A DNA stretch of 64,000 nucleotides from Progne subis subis (GCA_022316685.1 JAKJHU010000053.1:3031636-3095635), one strand, 5' to 3'. Counted from the stretch's first letter, positions 26,860 to 38,520 are shown. Notes: a model not told the origin generated them from the sequence alone. A program made the numbers and translations.

Positions 26860-27020
26860 AGAGATTCCTCTGAATTGAGGGAGTCTCACTCCATTAATTC
26901 AAAAACCGATTGAGGTGGAGGGAAAGTAGAGCAATATGCATTATGTATTTGTTACAAAACTATTGTGTCAAAGCAATATTTAGTGGTAAATTATGGCACT
27001 ATCAGGAGTAGGATGCCACA
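26860..27020. other. CNE-like block (tentative)
   Basis: CATTAATTCAAAAACCGATT, ATATGCATTATGTATTTG and AGTGGTAAATTATGGC words. AT-rich with an intact CpG. No recognisable protein. Confidence 0.3.
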
Positions 27021-27399
27021 TACATAAATCAATTTGTCTCCTCTGCTGGCAGGAGTGTGACAAAAAGATAAGAGCTCATCAGTGCCATTATTTCCCTGGG
27101 CTGGAGGAGGAGAAGGGACGAGGGGGTGGGGAAGAGCTGCTGGGAGAGCCCAACACACCAGCGATTGTAAGTGACAAAAGGAGGAAGGCCTTTAACTTTG
27201 AGAAGCAGATTAAGATGCTATCGCTAAGTTAAAACAAAGAAACCAAACCCCCGCTAAGGGAAGGTTGTTTAGTACAAATAAACTTGACTCTTCCCCACAG
27301 GAGAGGGAAGGGGAGGACAGAGACAGACTACTCACTCATCCTCATTTATTTTCCTAAAGTCAGCTTGAAAAACTGATAAGAACTGGAACAATGATATTT

Positions 27400-27860
27400 T
27401 CTGTGGCAGAAGGATGAAATAAAAAGAAGCTTTATTAGAATAAAGGGAAGTACAACTAGCGGCCTGCTAAATGGTAATTACGCCTTTATGGAAATATCCT
27501 GTTAATTACTAGGTCATTTTTTGTTTTACAATTGAGTTGTCAATTTGCAGTTAATTTAGGCCATGCCAGTCTAATAGCTATTTACAGATCACACAATTGC
27601 CTATACGGGAGGAGCATGTGGCCTCCGGGCAACAGATGCCATTTTGGGAGAGCTGGAGGTAAAGTATCATTGAACAAATGCAAGCCATCAACCCAAGGCT
27701 GCTTCGGAGGGGGGACACGGCACAACAACAATAAACACAGCGAGTGCAATGACGGAGAGGCTTCTTCACTTCGCTTAGTGCTCAGTTTATGGTAATCAGA
27801 TAGAGCAGCATGTCAGAGACGCTATTAAATAAAACCATAATTATCCCTCTCTTTAACAGC
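27400..27860. other. CNE-like block (tentative)
   Basis: AATGGTAATTACGCCTTTAT, CCTGTTAATTACTAGGTC, CAGTTAATTTAGGCCATGCC and GAGTGCAATGACGGAG. Many TAATTA words and intact CpGs. Short frames cross it on both strands without recognisable products. Confidence 0.4.
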
Positions 27861-28020
27861 ACCAAGCAGTTGCTGGCTCTTCTCTAAACGTAACACATCT
27901 GAAGTTGCAAACCCAAAATGAGGGCACTAAAAGCTACTGAGACATCAGCACGATCTGTGGGGATCTTGGCATAAGCTTGGCCCTGAGACAGGTGGAAGCA
28001 TCCCTACTCCTGGCACCTTC

Positions 28021-28130
28021 TTGGCGCAGGGGCCTTCGCACCGGGGTAACGGGCACGGCGCAGCAGGACGGAATACGAACGCCAGAGCCAGAGATGCGGC
28101 TGAGAGGCGACAGCTGAAACGGCTCAGAAC
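28021..28130. promoter_or_regulatory. Isolated CpG-dense patch
   Basis: About twelve CpG dinucleotides fall within roughly 105 bp, flanked on both sides by AT-rich, CpG-poor sequence. G+C is only moderately raised, so this is less a classical island than a locally protected CpG cluster. Minus-strand reading frames cross it but encode nothing recognisable. It lies in a run of CNE-like blocks (26.9-30.4 kb). Options are an unmethylated regulatory element, a small promoter, or a fragment of a CpG-rich young repeat. Confidence 0.45.
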
Positions 28131-28299
28131 TGCCAGCCAGGTCACAAGGAAATCCTGGGCCAAATGACCAATTTGCCACAGTACCAGGGAGCATCACTAC
28201 CACCGAGGAGGAACACAGAGTTCTTGGCTGCAGAATGAAGTGCATACAAAGTATCTCCCGAAACTGCTTCCCTCTCTGAAAATACAGAGATCCTTGAGG

Positions 28300-28600
28300 A
28301 ATCCATAGGGACTACATCTACAAGCCATTTAGAAATGTAAAATACAAACCCAATACTCGATGCTTTTCAACAGGCTCGTTCCTCTGTTCGCAATTGCAGC
28401 TTTAGATATTTCAAAGGATAAATCGCTACCCTGCGTCCATGTAATGACTGTAAACAAAAAAGCCCCTTATTGTCTTGTAGTAAATTTCAAGGAAGCCCCA
28501 GAGTTCCTCCAGATGCTCCCCTTCCTCAATGTCTTTGAAGGACAGTGGAAACATGGAAACGCATTTTATTGCTCAGTCCAAGCCTTCAAATTTTTAGGAA
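28300..28600. other. CNE-like block with an 81-codon open frame
   Basis: Intact CpGs (ACTCGATG, GCTCGTTC, TTCGCAATT, AATCGCTA, TGCGTCC) in AT-rich DNA. A plus-strand frame at 28360-28605 begins MLFNRLVPLF and is not recognised; there is no domain, signal or splice context to support translation. Non-coding constraint seems the simpler reading. Confidence 0.3.
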
Positions 28601-28849
28601 TTTAAGACAAGTGAAGTGAGATGGTTTCTTGCTAACATCTGCTTGAATAAAAGGGATCTTATGCACCATGTTTCACATGGAGAACTTTTCCTAAGACCTC
28701 CTGAGGTGCTGTCATATATATTAAAAGTTAAAGCCCTGGTTTTGTTTGATAAAGTGAAGTAAGGTGCTCTATTCTTAGTAACACGTTGAGGCAACAACAC
28801 GAATAGTCTTGACAAGCTGTTCTACTCCCAGCTTAGTCCAAAGCATGAT

Positions 28850-29380
28850 ATCAACTTCCCATAATAACTACAAATGGAAGTAATGAAGGGCAGAGAGGAA
28901 AAATACAAAATAAAATACAACAAACAACTCAAGCAGATTAGCAGGCACTTTATGAAATTATCAGTTTGCAACAGTATAAACAATTTTAAGTCAATTTATA
29001 AAAAATATTCCCAGAAGGCAATCAAGTAAATCAGGTAATTATATCCTGTAAAGGGAGATAACATCAGGAAAATTAGAAACACTTCTGCACATAAATCAGA
29101 GGAAGGAAAGCCTTCACACTTCATTTACTCATTATCACATTTTATGTATTTCTTAGCAGAAGACAGGGAGCTGGCATGGTTAATGTTGGCTGCTGGGTGC
29201 CCCGATTATCATCTGTACTTACGGAAATGGCTTGAGGTCAGCTTACATAATGTTGTCAATCAACAAAACATGGAAAAATTGACAGACAGATGATGGAGGA
29301 AAGTGACAAGACTTTATTCCGTAGGAATAGGAATTTACACTGTGAATTACTGACAAGAGGAGAGAGGTTGGGAATGCAAA
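28850..29380. other. CNE-like block (tentative)
   Basis: Two AT-rich parts: 28850-29080 (AGGTAATTATATCC, TTTATAAAAAATATTC) and 29160-29380, which includes the PBX/MEIS-type pair at 29256-29285. There is no open frame of note across the whole 500 bp. Confidence 0.35.
29256..29285. promoter_or_regulatory. Candidate PBX plus MEIS site pair
   Basis: TCAATCAA (29256-29263), a PBX-type word, lies about 17 bp before TGACAG (29280-29285), a MEIS core, which is followed by ACAGATGATGG. Close PBX/MEIS pairs are typical of HOX-TALE regulated enhancers. Motif-level inference only. Confidence 0.4.
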
Positions 29381-29624
29381 ATAGAGCCTCGGTGAGGCAG
29401 GATTGAAGACACACAAGGTTTTGGAGGAGCTTGGGATATCAGGCTTCTAATTTCACTTCAAGTCCTGTCAGCACCACGTGCACTATGTCATTTTTCTACC
29501 TCCAGTCAATCATGGCACATCTCCATGACTTTCAGTAACCACAACCATGGGGAATTACTGTTTCTCTTCCCACCAGAAAAAGAACATCAGTGTCATGTAT
29601 CTAAAATGTAGCTCTCCATTCAGC

Positions 29625-29795
29625 TCAGCTGTTAGGCATCTATTTAAAGTTAGGCACATGCTTAAATTTCATTAAAATTAACAGGACTTAAAGAAAGTGC
29701 CCGGAGCCAAGAATGTTTTAAGTGCTCTGTTGAATAAGAATGTACTTAAGCAAATGCTTAAATGCTTCCATGAACTGGTGTCAAACATATTAAAT
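29625..29795. repeat. Ancient amniote interspersed repeat, decayed copy
   Basis: The segment contains AAAGTTAGGCACATGCTTAA, then ACAGGACTTAAAGAAAGTGC, then CTTAAGCAAATGCTTAAATG. This serial 'TTAAGCACATGCTTAA ... GGACTTAAGCACATGCTTAAGTGCTTT' pattern is one I associate with an old dispersed repeat common in turtles, crocodilians and birds, probably the 3' end of an ancient CR1/L3-like LINE or a SINE built on one. I cannot name the family securely. The copy is strongly diverged and has no coding capacity. It sits between CNE-like blocks, so retention through regulatory use is possible. Confidence 0.5.
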
Positions 29796-29999
29796 CAAGG
29801 TCCTTGCTGTTTTTATACCAGTATGTCATAAATCATAAAGAAGAGAGAGGGTTTAACCAAATCTTCCATTCTTTTTCCTTAGGATACATAAGAGTTGTGC
29901 TATTTCCTGCTGCAAGCAAAATATATAAGAAATGTCAATGGGGAATTACTAGTTGCTGAAGCATCTCTAAGATATTATGGCAGATAAGCCTTTTAGTAG

Positions 30000-30400
30000 T
30001 TAATATTCGTCCCCAGCTACATCCCTTCTTTGTAGATTATAATTTCTCTTTAATAAAGGAAAACTCTAAATCCCGCAGCTTCAGCTGGAGATGGATTTTC
30101 ATTTATTTGGTAGCAAGAAACCAAATTAAGAAAATTACTTTCTAACTAATTTTATAGTGCTAAAGAACATCTGATCATATGCTAGGGAAAAGCTTCAAGC
30201 TTTTCGGACGAAGCCGTTAAGACATGAGTAATAATTGGAAATTTACTGTGCATAAATCTTGATGAAATTAAACTGCATTTAAGTATGTTCTATAAAAACC
30301 AGGTCAAACGGCAAATGACAAATGCCCTGTGTCACTCGGTGTGCGGAAAGGTATTGCAGAAAATCAGAATAATTAATTCTTCCAAGTACTAAGCACAGGC
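30000..30400. other. CNE-like block (tentative)
   Basis: AT-rich sequence with the palindrome at 30188-30204, TGAGTAATAATTGG, AATTAAACTGCATTTAAG, and intact CpGs (TTCGGACGAAGCCG, AAACGGC, CTCGGTGTGCGG). No reading frame of note. Confidence 0.4.
30188..30204. promoter_or_regulatory. 17-bp odd palindrome
   Basis: AAAAGCTT (30188-30195), central C, AAGCTTTT (30197-30204), immediately followed by a CGGACGAAGCCG word that keeps three CpGs in AT-rich surroundings. It is within a CNE-like block. Confidence 0.5.
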
Positions 30401-31091
30401 AAAACTTTATTTTTCCTTGTGTACAAGAAATCTAAGCATTAAATTGCCAGATATTTCTCTGTCATTCCTGACTCAGACTCAGCTGTGGAGGGAAATGGCT
30501 GGAGCTGCACACAGCACAGGAGGACAGGAGACACAGCCGCTCTAACACGATCACTGCGATTACTCAGTGCTCACAGACTTCAGCAAATCAGTCCAAGTGC
30601 TTTTCACACACAGCTAGGACTTTGTTACATGGAAATTATTCCACAATCATTTTCAAAGGTTGGTCCAAACTCTTAACTGGTGTGAACTAGAGACAACAGA
30701 GCTCAGTTATCTCAGCTGACCTGCCCTACTGCACAAAGCCCGAAATGTCCCAAGGATACAACCTGCAGATAATGTACAGGTGCAGTGCAAACCAAAACCC
30801 AATAATTTATGGCAGAGGCTTAAAGTAATAACTAAAAAAGAGAAGCTCCTGCTTGACTCCCATGGACTAAGATTTTATCAGCATTTGCAAAGCATTATCA
30901 CTACAAAACAAATATTCTGAACACAGACATCTCTCTCCTTGAGAGAACAAAAAATAGTTAAATTTTTAGAAAGGACAAAAAGATAATTCAATCATGAGCT
31001 ACTATCCTTCTAAAGACTGTCACACTACATTAAAACAATAGAAAACTACAAATGTGATAATCAAATGTTTTTGTAAGTTAATAATTTCGGC

Positions 31092-31186
31092 TTACAGGAG
31101 TGATTTTTCACTGGTGAAAGCTGCCACACTCAGTGGAAATCAATGGAGCTATGACAATTTACTCCAGCTAAAGGTCTGGCCCATTG
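31092..31186. repeat. Ancient amniote interspersed repeat, decayed copy
   Basis: The segment has ATCAATGGAGCTATGACA followed by TTTACTCCAGCTAAAGGTCT and GGCCC. This matches the widespread amniote word order 'TCAATGGAGTTACACCAGTTTACACCAGCTGAGGATCTGGCCC', with the complementary half (CAGGAGTGATTTTTCACTGG) just upstream. That order is typical of the tail of an old LINE/SINE family in sauropsids. It is diverged and non-coding. The family name is not assigned. Confidence 0.55.
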
Positions 31187-34049
31187 GTTTTTGAAATTTA
31201 AGCTGAATTGGAGGAAGAAGGCATAAATTTACAAGCAAAAAAGATTGAGAGAGGCAATGAACCAGCCTGACCTTTACTTTCCAAGTCACACACCAGAGAG
31301 CACAGCCCAGAACAGGGCAATGGGAAAGAATCTGTGCTCTCCATTTACTTCACTTGCACAGGTTGCATCATCAAATTCAGTTCAGCATTAAGTTACAAAG
31401 GCATCCTTCTAGAAATCCTCAGCTGGAATGATGGAGGTGGGGACATGGGAATGTCAGAAAATGAAAGAGAGGGCATGGGGAAGGAAAATCAACTACCAGC
31501 ATGAGACACACCTGTATTTTGACAGAAAAGACTATGAAGCTGGGACCTGCACCTTCCTCGCTGATGGCCTGAGGGCAGAGAAGGGACAGGCCAAGGACAT
31601 GGCTCAGAGACTGACCTGGGCTTTGTTTCCCTGCAGCCCCACTGCCAACCCAGGCTTGGAGCTGAGCTGCAGGGGAGGCGAAGACGGCTTGGCAAATTCC
31701 ATGGACATAGCTCAGACTTCAGCACGAAATGCGAAGGTAATTCCCAAGGAAAACATTCATACTGTCCTTTTATAAGATTATGCAGCAAGTATCTACTCGT
31801 AGGTATGTGTTAAATACCACTACTTTTTCCTATATGCTGCATTTACTCCTGTGCAGTTAAAAACAAAAACACTGCTGATCCAAACCCTTCCAAGTAATGT
31901 TTGTTGTGTTTCTTGTTGTTACTATTTTTTCAATAATACTTTGCTATAGCAATTAGGCAAACTTGTAATGGAAAGTGTCTAAGAAACCCCACAGAGACTG
32001 GCCCAGAGCCCTGTCCCCTGCTCTCACAGCAGCTCGGGTGCCCACCTAACTGCAAGGCGTTATTATTATTTTAATCTAGAGAAAAGGAAGATAGGACTGA
32101 TGCTATTGATCAGCCCAAAAGACCATCAAGACCTACCAGATATGTCTGCTGCTAATCTATACTTTCTGGTTCACAGGAAGGTAACTGCACATGACGTATA
32201 TGCCATTCATCTCTGATAATGTGCTGAGAATAATTAGCTCGTGACATTTCTTTGTTCCAACTTATCTTTGTATCTCTGCCTATCTCTATTTCCTTTTCTG
32301 AGACATCCTTTTAGACTATCCTATTTCTGATATTTATTTGCCATGAGCACACCATTGGCAGGCATTGTTAACTTTAAGGCACCAAGAAGAAAGAGCTCTG
32401 TGCTATCTGAATTATTTGTCGTATTTCTTGGCTGAATGTGGGTGTTTAAAAAAATATATTTCAGAGCATCAAACAGGAGAGAGAAGGATAAGTTACCTGA
32501 AAAGACTTTATAAGGGATTTGGGATTTAGTAACATCTGCTCACAAGGAGACTGAAGATCTTTTAGGGAAAGTTGGAAAGCAGCAGCCAAGCCTGTGAATT
32601 GCACATTATACCCTCGTGAATACAGACAGCTTTGTGGAAACAGAACATCCTGTCAGCGTGGCTATTTGACAGCCTCAGGTAGCACTTGCTAACAAGGAGA
32701 AGCTTTATTTATTTATTTTCACTGAAACTCATTTTTATGATTACTCCAAACCAAAGTGAGATTTTCGGGATTGAGTTTGAGAAGCATTATCAAGTGCTGC
32801 ACAAATGCAGTGACTGTTTCTGGAAGGTCACAGCTCAGTGAAACAGGGAACCAATTACACACCTGCTCCCACAGTATGCGCTCAGGCTACAGAGACATAC
32901 AGTGACAGTTTCTTCTTGTAAAGATTGCAGAGAAATCAGATCTGGGGACAGAAATCACCATCCCTTTAGACAAACAATTCCCTGGGCTGAACTGTTCAAC
33001 TCTTGCTTTCTTTAGGGGAAAGGATGGGCCCTGCAGCTTCCCCTGGGATCAGTCTTGCTGCAGACCCAGGAGAGAAGGAATGCAGAGCTCTTGCTGTACC
33101 AATGAGAAAATGGCTCCGGCTTCAGACTGAAACATGTCTTGGTGACATGAAACAGCAGCACCCGCTGCCTTCTGCCCAATTATTCATCAGCACCTACCAC
33201 CAACCGAGCTGGTCAAAGGCTGCCTCCGACTGTTTGTTGTCCTCCAAGAAGTCAGCAGCAAGATGCTGCTTTTACACTCCAGGTTAGGTTTCCTCTCCCA
33301 TCTGGCCTCTGCTATGTCTTCAGAGAGAAGATTTCATTTACAGGCTCTTTGCCATGAAGGAAGGAAACTGCCTGCTACTTCTGTTCTCTGCAGGGATGAT
33401 GATACAGCATGCCTGCATGCCTTGCTCTCTGTCTGCTACGCCTTTGTGGCACACACAGAAAAAGCCTATCGACTGCCACTGCCTAGTAAAAATACTCATG
33501 AGAAGAACAACTCTCTTTTTCTTCCATGAATATGCTGCTCTTGAGTTCTCACTTGGATTCAAACTAGTATTTTCAGAGGCAGCACACTGATATGGGCAAG
33601 GGGAATAGAGAAATATAGGACTCCCTGTTACTTGCTATTTAGCTTTGTATGGAAGAAATGAACACGAGTTTTTCCTTGTGTGCTCTTCCGTCATCAAGTC
33701 CAAGGGACTCCATCATGGTCAAGAAGAGAGCAAATGTTGCTGCTCTTTCTTTTTCATGCCAGGTTCTTAATTCCTCTGAAAAACACTTTTAATCAGCATG
33801 CTGCAACTCAGTACCCTGGATGGGAGGAAGAGAGATTTTTTGCCAATGAAGGTTTCATGCATGTGGCACAGCCCCATCACAGATGTCCTAAGGAACTGGC
33901 AGGATCCCCTTATGGACATCAGACAGCTGTGGTCCTCTCCTGTCCTTTTCAGTTCAAAGTGTGTGAAACTCTCCCCTCAGCTACAGCTTCCCCATGGCTC
34001 TGATCCATGGAGCCAAATTCACACATGCATCCTGCTCACATTTAAGACA
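31187..34049. other. Non-coding stretch, no gene recognised
   Basis: Mixed composition. Frames of up to 115 codons at 31428-31788 overlap on both strands. One exon-like segment at 33016-33282 is discussed as a weak observation. No recognisable protein or RNA gene. Confidence 0.6.
32700..32830. other. CNE-like block (tentative)
   Basis: TTTATTTATTTATTTTCACT, TTTATGATTACTCC and GATTTTCGGGATTGAG words. Short AT-rich block with one preserved CpG; no coding sequence. Confidence 0.25.
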
Positions 34050-34400
34050 AAGGGATTTTAATGATTAAAGTAGCGAGAATGTAGCAAAGGATGTTAATCA
34101 TTTTCCCAAGAACCCGAGCCAGAAAATCTAACATTTATGGTTTGAGTTCAGGTTTGGGCTTGTGGATTTTTTTAGCCCTCCCTCAGGCCCGAAACCCTCG
34201 AACAGTCCTGTTATCCTCAGCTGAGCTGAGGCGCCTGCCGTAAGCCATCAGTTCCCTCCTCCTTCCACTTCCACTGTCTCCTTTTAATCGCACCAAATCC
34301 CTTTGGCACTTGCCTCAGGGTAGTACATAACTCTGCAGGAATTCCATTGTCATGTAGCATTAATTTAATGTCCACTCATTATAAAGTGTTATGGAGAAAT
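34050..34400. other. CNE-like block with short palindrome
   Basis: TAATGATTAAAGTAGCGAGA, GATGTTAATCATTTTCCC, CATTAATTTAATGTCC and the palindrome CCTCAGC-TGA-GCTGAGG at 34215-34231. CpGs are kept in CCCGAAACCCTCGAA, GGCGCC, GCCGTAAG and AATCGCACC. No recognisable coding. Confidence 0.4.
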
Positions 34401-35839
34401 AATACACTGCTCCTGGATGAATTAGAAACCTGCCTGCATAACAAAGATGCCGTCTTGCAAGGTGCTGCCTATTGTTCAGCATCTTAGGCTCCGCAGAAGG
34501 AAAGAGCTGCTTGTTTTGACAAGCCCCAGAAATTTCCATTTGCTGCTTTAACAGCAATGTTTTAACTGTCATTCTGCAAGCATAGAAATGTTCTGTAGTT
34601 CAAAACACACTTTTCAAGGATTGATTTGGACACACTTACTTGCCTGTTTATATATCTATATATTTAAATGTCAAATTAGCTTGTAAGTTAATTTTCTTGC
34701 CCTGGTTGAGAAAGGATTTTAGGGCATAGGACCCAGAGGCACTTTAGACCAGACCTGTTATGTGACTAAAGGGCAGCCTGCAGCTTTCAGTTTGATTTTC
34801 CTTTAAAAGACAGCTCCCACCACCACATTTTAATAAATGTACTTAGTCAGAACAGGTAACTGGGGAGCAGGGTTTGCCTGGCAGACACAGGGCTGTGACC
34901 CTGTGCCTTCCCAGCTGTGAGTCCATGGCTTTAGAAGCAGGAGAGCCCTGCCACCAGCACACACCTCACCCACAGCCAGCCAGGAGCACCATCCTCAGCT
35001 ACAGCTCTTCCTCTGCTGGCAGAAATGGAGCTGCCCGCTCGGTGGCTGCACATCCACCCGTGAGGGCTCCAAGAACTGCCCTGGGTCATCATTTCTGAAC
35101 CAGATTTGGTGTGTACTAGAGCTTATTTGGTTCCTGGATGACACTAATTTTAACTTCTCATCTGCGCCCCACCTGCAATGGCACAAGAAAAGCATATCCT
35201 GGTACTTCTATAACCATAAGGAAACAGTTATTCAAAGATCCTAATGACTTTGGCAGCCAGTTTGAGGAATGACAGGATGACCAGTGGAAGTTCAGCAGAA
35301 CTGAAGAGGACAATGCAGCCCTAAACAACACAGGACACAGCAGTTCACACAAGTGACATCATTCCACATTTACACAACTACTAAAAACAACAGGAACACA
35401 AAAATAAAAAATAACCAAATCCACAGGCAACGTCTAAATAAATACAACTGAGGGAGCACCGAAGTTGCTGGAACAATGCTCCTTCATCCCGTATTTTCCT
35501 GTTTTCATTTGCAATATTGCCAACAATGTAAATTTCACAACAACAGGCAGGAGACTGTGATCCTGCCAGTTAGAAGACTTTCATTTTTGAGGCTCTGAGA
35601 TATAACTGATACACAAGCTTTCTGCATTAAGATGCCTGAGTTTGAAAGCCGGAAGTGCTTTTCTAAAGCAAAAGTCTTTTAATGACCAGCATTTCAGGAT
35701 GTCATGGGATGAAGAACAATAATCACACAGCAAACTCACCACACTGGCTTCCAGTGTCCCATCTTGTGACTATCAACACCTTGGTTTAGTCTCAAAGCTA
35801 TGGAATAGAAATGAAAAACTACGAACAGAAGGAGGAACT

Positions 35840-35861
35840 AATTTAATGTCAATTTAATGTC
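35840..35861. repeat. Perfect tandem duplication of an 11-bp unit
   Basis: AATTTAATGTC occurs twice back to back (35840-35850 and 35851-35861), followed by a partial third AATTTG. Probably a local slippage duplication. Confidence 0.95.
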
Positions 35862-36061
35862 AATTTGTATTTAACCCCATGGGTCAGTGCAGAGGAGGGA
35901 GACTGCAGGCATCACCCACTGGGACACAGCAGAGCATGAGTAATGCAGCATCTGTCTGTTCACAGCAGGGACATGTGGTTTTGGTAGCACTTTAGCCATT
36001 TTGCTTCCAAAAAATTAGGAATAATTTTTGTCTTCTTCCAAAGACCATAATTTCACACGTA

Positions 36062-36118
36062 ATTTTAAGGTGTTTAAACTTAATGAAGTCAATGGTGTGA
36101 ATAATTAAAGTTACCCAA
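36062..36118. repeat. Possible remnant of an ancient amniote repeat
   Basis: AATGAAGTCAATGGTGTGAA followed by TAATTAAAGTTACCC resembles the 'GAAGTCAATGGGACTACTCACATGAGTAAAGTTAAG' portion of old sauropsid dispersed repeats. The match is short and diverged, so this is a weak call. Nothing else in the surrounding few hundred bases is recognisable. Confidence 0.25.
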
Positions 36119-37969
36119 TAAAAAAGAAATCCAAAACCACTTTCCTCCCAAGTCTGAAGCAGTTACAGGATATTAATTAAAAAGTAACCAGAGGAAAAAA
36201 AAAATCCATTACTCTCAGATAAAACTCCCTGAATATGAAGGGCTGAAGTGTAACTAAGAAGATCCAGGCAAGACAATGCAGGTAGCTCCTTCCAGTTTCT
36301 CCAGAACAGTTTTTGGACAATAAAAGGAAGTGTTGGAAAGGCAGTGCCTGCAACTTTGCTGACACCATGACAGTGATAAAGAGCATATGTCTCTTTAGCT
36401 TGAACGAAAGCTCTGTACATACTGATGGTAAATAGATGGTTGTCTGAACAATTAAATCACAGGCAATCAAGGCCAATCCCTCTGCCAAAGTTAAAGCAGA
36501 ACGAGACAGACACTCAGCCTCTCTCAGCACTCCCCTCCTGAGCGTTTTGCTGGGTGGATGCGATTCCCTTGCACCAGAGCCATGGCAGAGAGCAGAGAAT
36601 GGAGAATGATGGACTGAGGACAATCCCATGTCATGGAGCCTGTCTGCAAGCTGCCACAGCCTCTCTTCTTGCTGGTGCACCAGCTTTCCTCTAACTTAGG
36701 CACTTGACCATGGAAATAAATTCTGATAGCAGCACAGTTATCCTTGTGCACCGGCTGCCTCCCAGCAGCACGCTGAGCCTGGGCAAAGCCTTGTCCTGGG
36801 GGAAGGCAGGGGCATCTGGGGAGGCTTTCAGGCTCACACAGCAGCAGGACTTGGAAAGAGTGTCTCGACTGACAGCTTCAGACGCTCACTGACAACTTAC
36901 AGTGGCGTATGGCAACAATCCCACCAGCACAAACCCAACGTTGCAAGTTATCACAACTATTTAGAGATGAGTGGCAGCCAGGAGAGCTCCCAGAAGAAGG
37001 GAGGAGGTAAGAGAAAATTCTACTATGAGAAAGAAAACACAGGATGGAACAGAAAAGGGAAACAAAAACCTATTCCAGTCTGTTTCTTTCCTCTGTTACG
37101 ACTGTTACCTCTTCCTTCTAAAAATGCAGCAGGCTGTCAGAGACTCAAAACTTATTTGGTCTGATGGAACTGAGGGACATCTGTGTAAGTCGCCATGCAC
37201 CAGGGTATGCACACACAAGCTGGTGAGGACCAACAGCTCTGCTTCCCTGCTTGATCCCAGCCTGAATCCCATGGGAGAATTCCATCAGAGGGAAGGAGGT
37301 ACTGTTTGGGATCTTGTTCCTCTTAACTGGATGGACAGTTCCACCCTAACCTAAAGACACACCCAAAACATTTCACAAGTCCTTCTCCATTCAGCTTTTG
37401 CTATCACTGAGTAAAACAACCCACCACAGGAGCAGGAGTGAACTGGAGAAGCAGCGAAGCTGATGGCAGTGGCTCTGGCCAGCAGCCAGGGAGACGAGTT
37501 CTCTGTCTCACCTTACCAATTTTCTGCTGTTATTGCAGGATTCTCTACATCACGCATGCCTTGTGCTCCACCAGTTGTACCTTGGCAACACAGAATTCAC
37601 ACCCTTTTTAAAGGTCAGTCCCTATAATTGTGCAGCTGCGCAGCTGTAACTGTAATGGTGCACAGAAGGCCCACAGTGTTCTCCAAAGAGAGTAAATAGC
37701 AGCCAAAACTAAATATTTCAGAGTTCAAAATAAATTATCTTCTTCCATCTCACTGGGCTACAGTCCAGTAAAGTTTTTTTCTTGAATTTAATACAAGACT
37801 CCGCAGTGGCTTTTTCAGCACATCTTGAAATCACATGGGTACTTGCCAGAGTAGTCTGCTCCCATGCATTCCCTGTGTAATAATTTCTTTCTAGTACAGA
37901 TCACCCCATAAATGTATTTTTCAGTGCTACAAGGCAAGATTCCGATCTCAGTCACGCTGCTGTAAATCT

Positions 37970-38520
37970 GTTATAATTCCACAATCCAGCCTTTAGCATT
38001 TTTAATTTCTAGGAATGCCACTGGGGTATATTTACTTCCTATTTTCTACAGCCTGTTAAGTGAGAATTATAGTCATGTTGTCCAAAGCACACTCTAATCT
38101 TATATGCATTCATTAGTGGCTTAAGAAAAAATAATCAGACTGTCCAATCAGGCTAAGAGATAACACACAAGCCATCATTTACCTGTTATCCCTTTCCGCA
38201 ATATTGTGATTTCCACTTGGCCCCAGGGTAATACGCTATCGGTATTAGCAATTTTCCTTGTAAATTAATCAGAACCACCTAGCAAATAATTACAAACTTC
38301 TCTTCCAAATCTATTATCTTCAAGTTTAAATGTGGGCAGATGGTAGGCCTTAGGGCATGCTTTATTCCAGGTATGGAATTAATTGATGATTTCTCACATT
38401 ATAAACAGAGAACTTCAAATTATTGTTGAACCTCTAATTTTTTTCCCTCTCATCCTATTAATGTTCATCCTAGGTAAATGTCTGGCAGCAATGAAATGTG
38501 CATTTTAAATACTTGGCCAA
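37970..38520. other. CNE-like block (tentative)
   Basis: A 550-bp run without any open frame of note. It contains GCATTTTTAATTTC, CATTCATTAGTGGC, GGGTAATACGCTATCGGTAT, AAATTAATCAG, GGAATTAATTGATG and TCCTATTAATGTTC. It looks like a long regulatory element or two adjoining ones. Confidence 0.4.

Larger units (their letters stand above)
34401..37969. other. Non-coding stretch, no gene recognised
   Basis: Includes GC-richer sequence near 34.87-35.1 kb and 36.5-36.9 kb, the 11-bp tandem duplication at 35840, and a possible ancient repeat scrap at 36062. A 167-codon minus-strand frame at 36177-36680 is not recognised and is overlapped by frames in other phases. Confidence 0.6.

Noticed and set aside
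36177..36680. 167-codon minus-strand frame
   Set aside because: No recognisable domain, overlapping frames in other phases, and no promoter or splice context.
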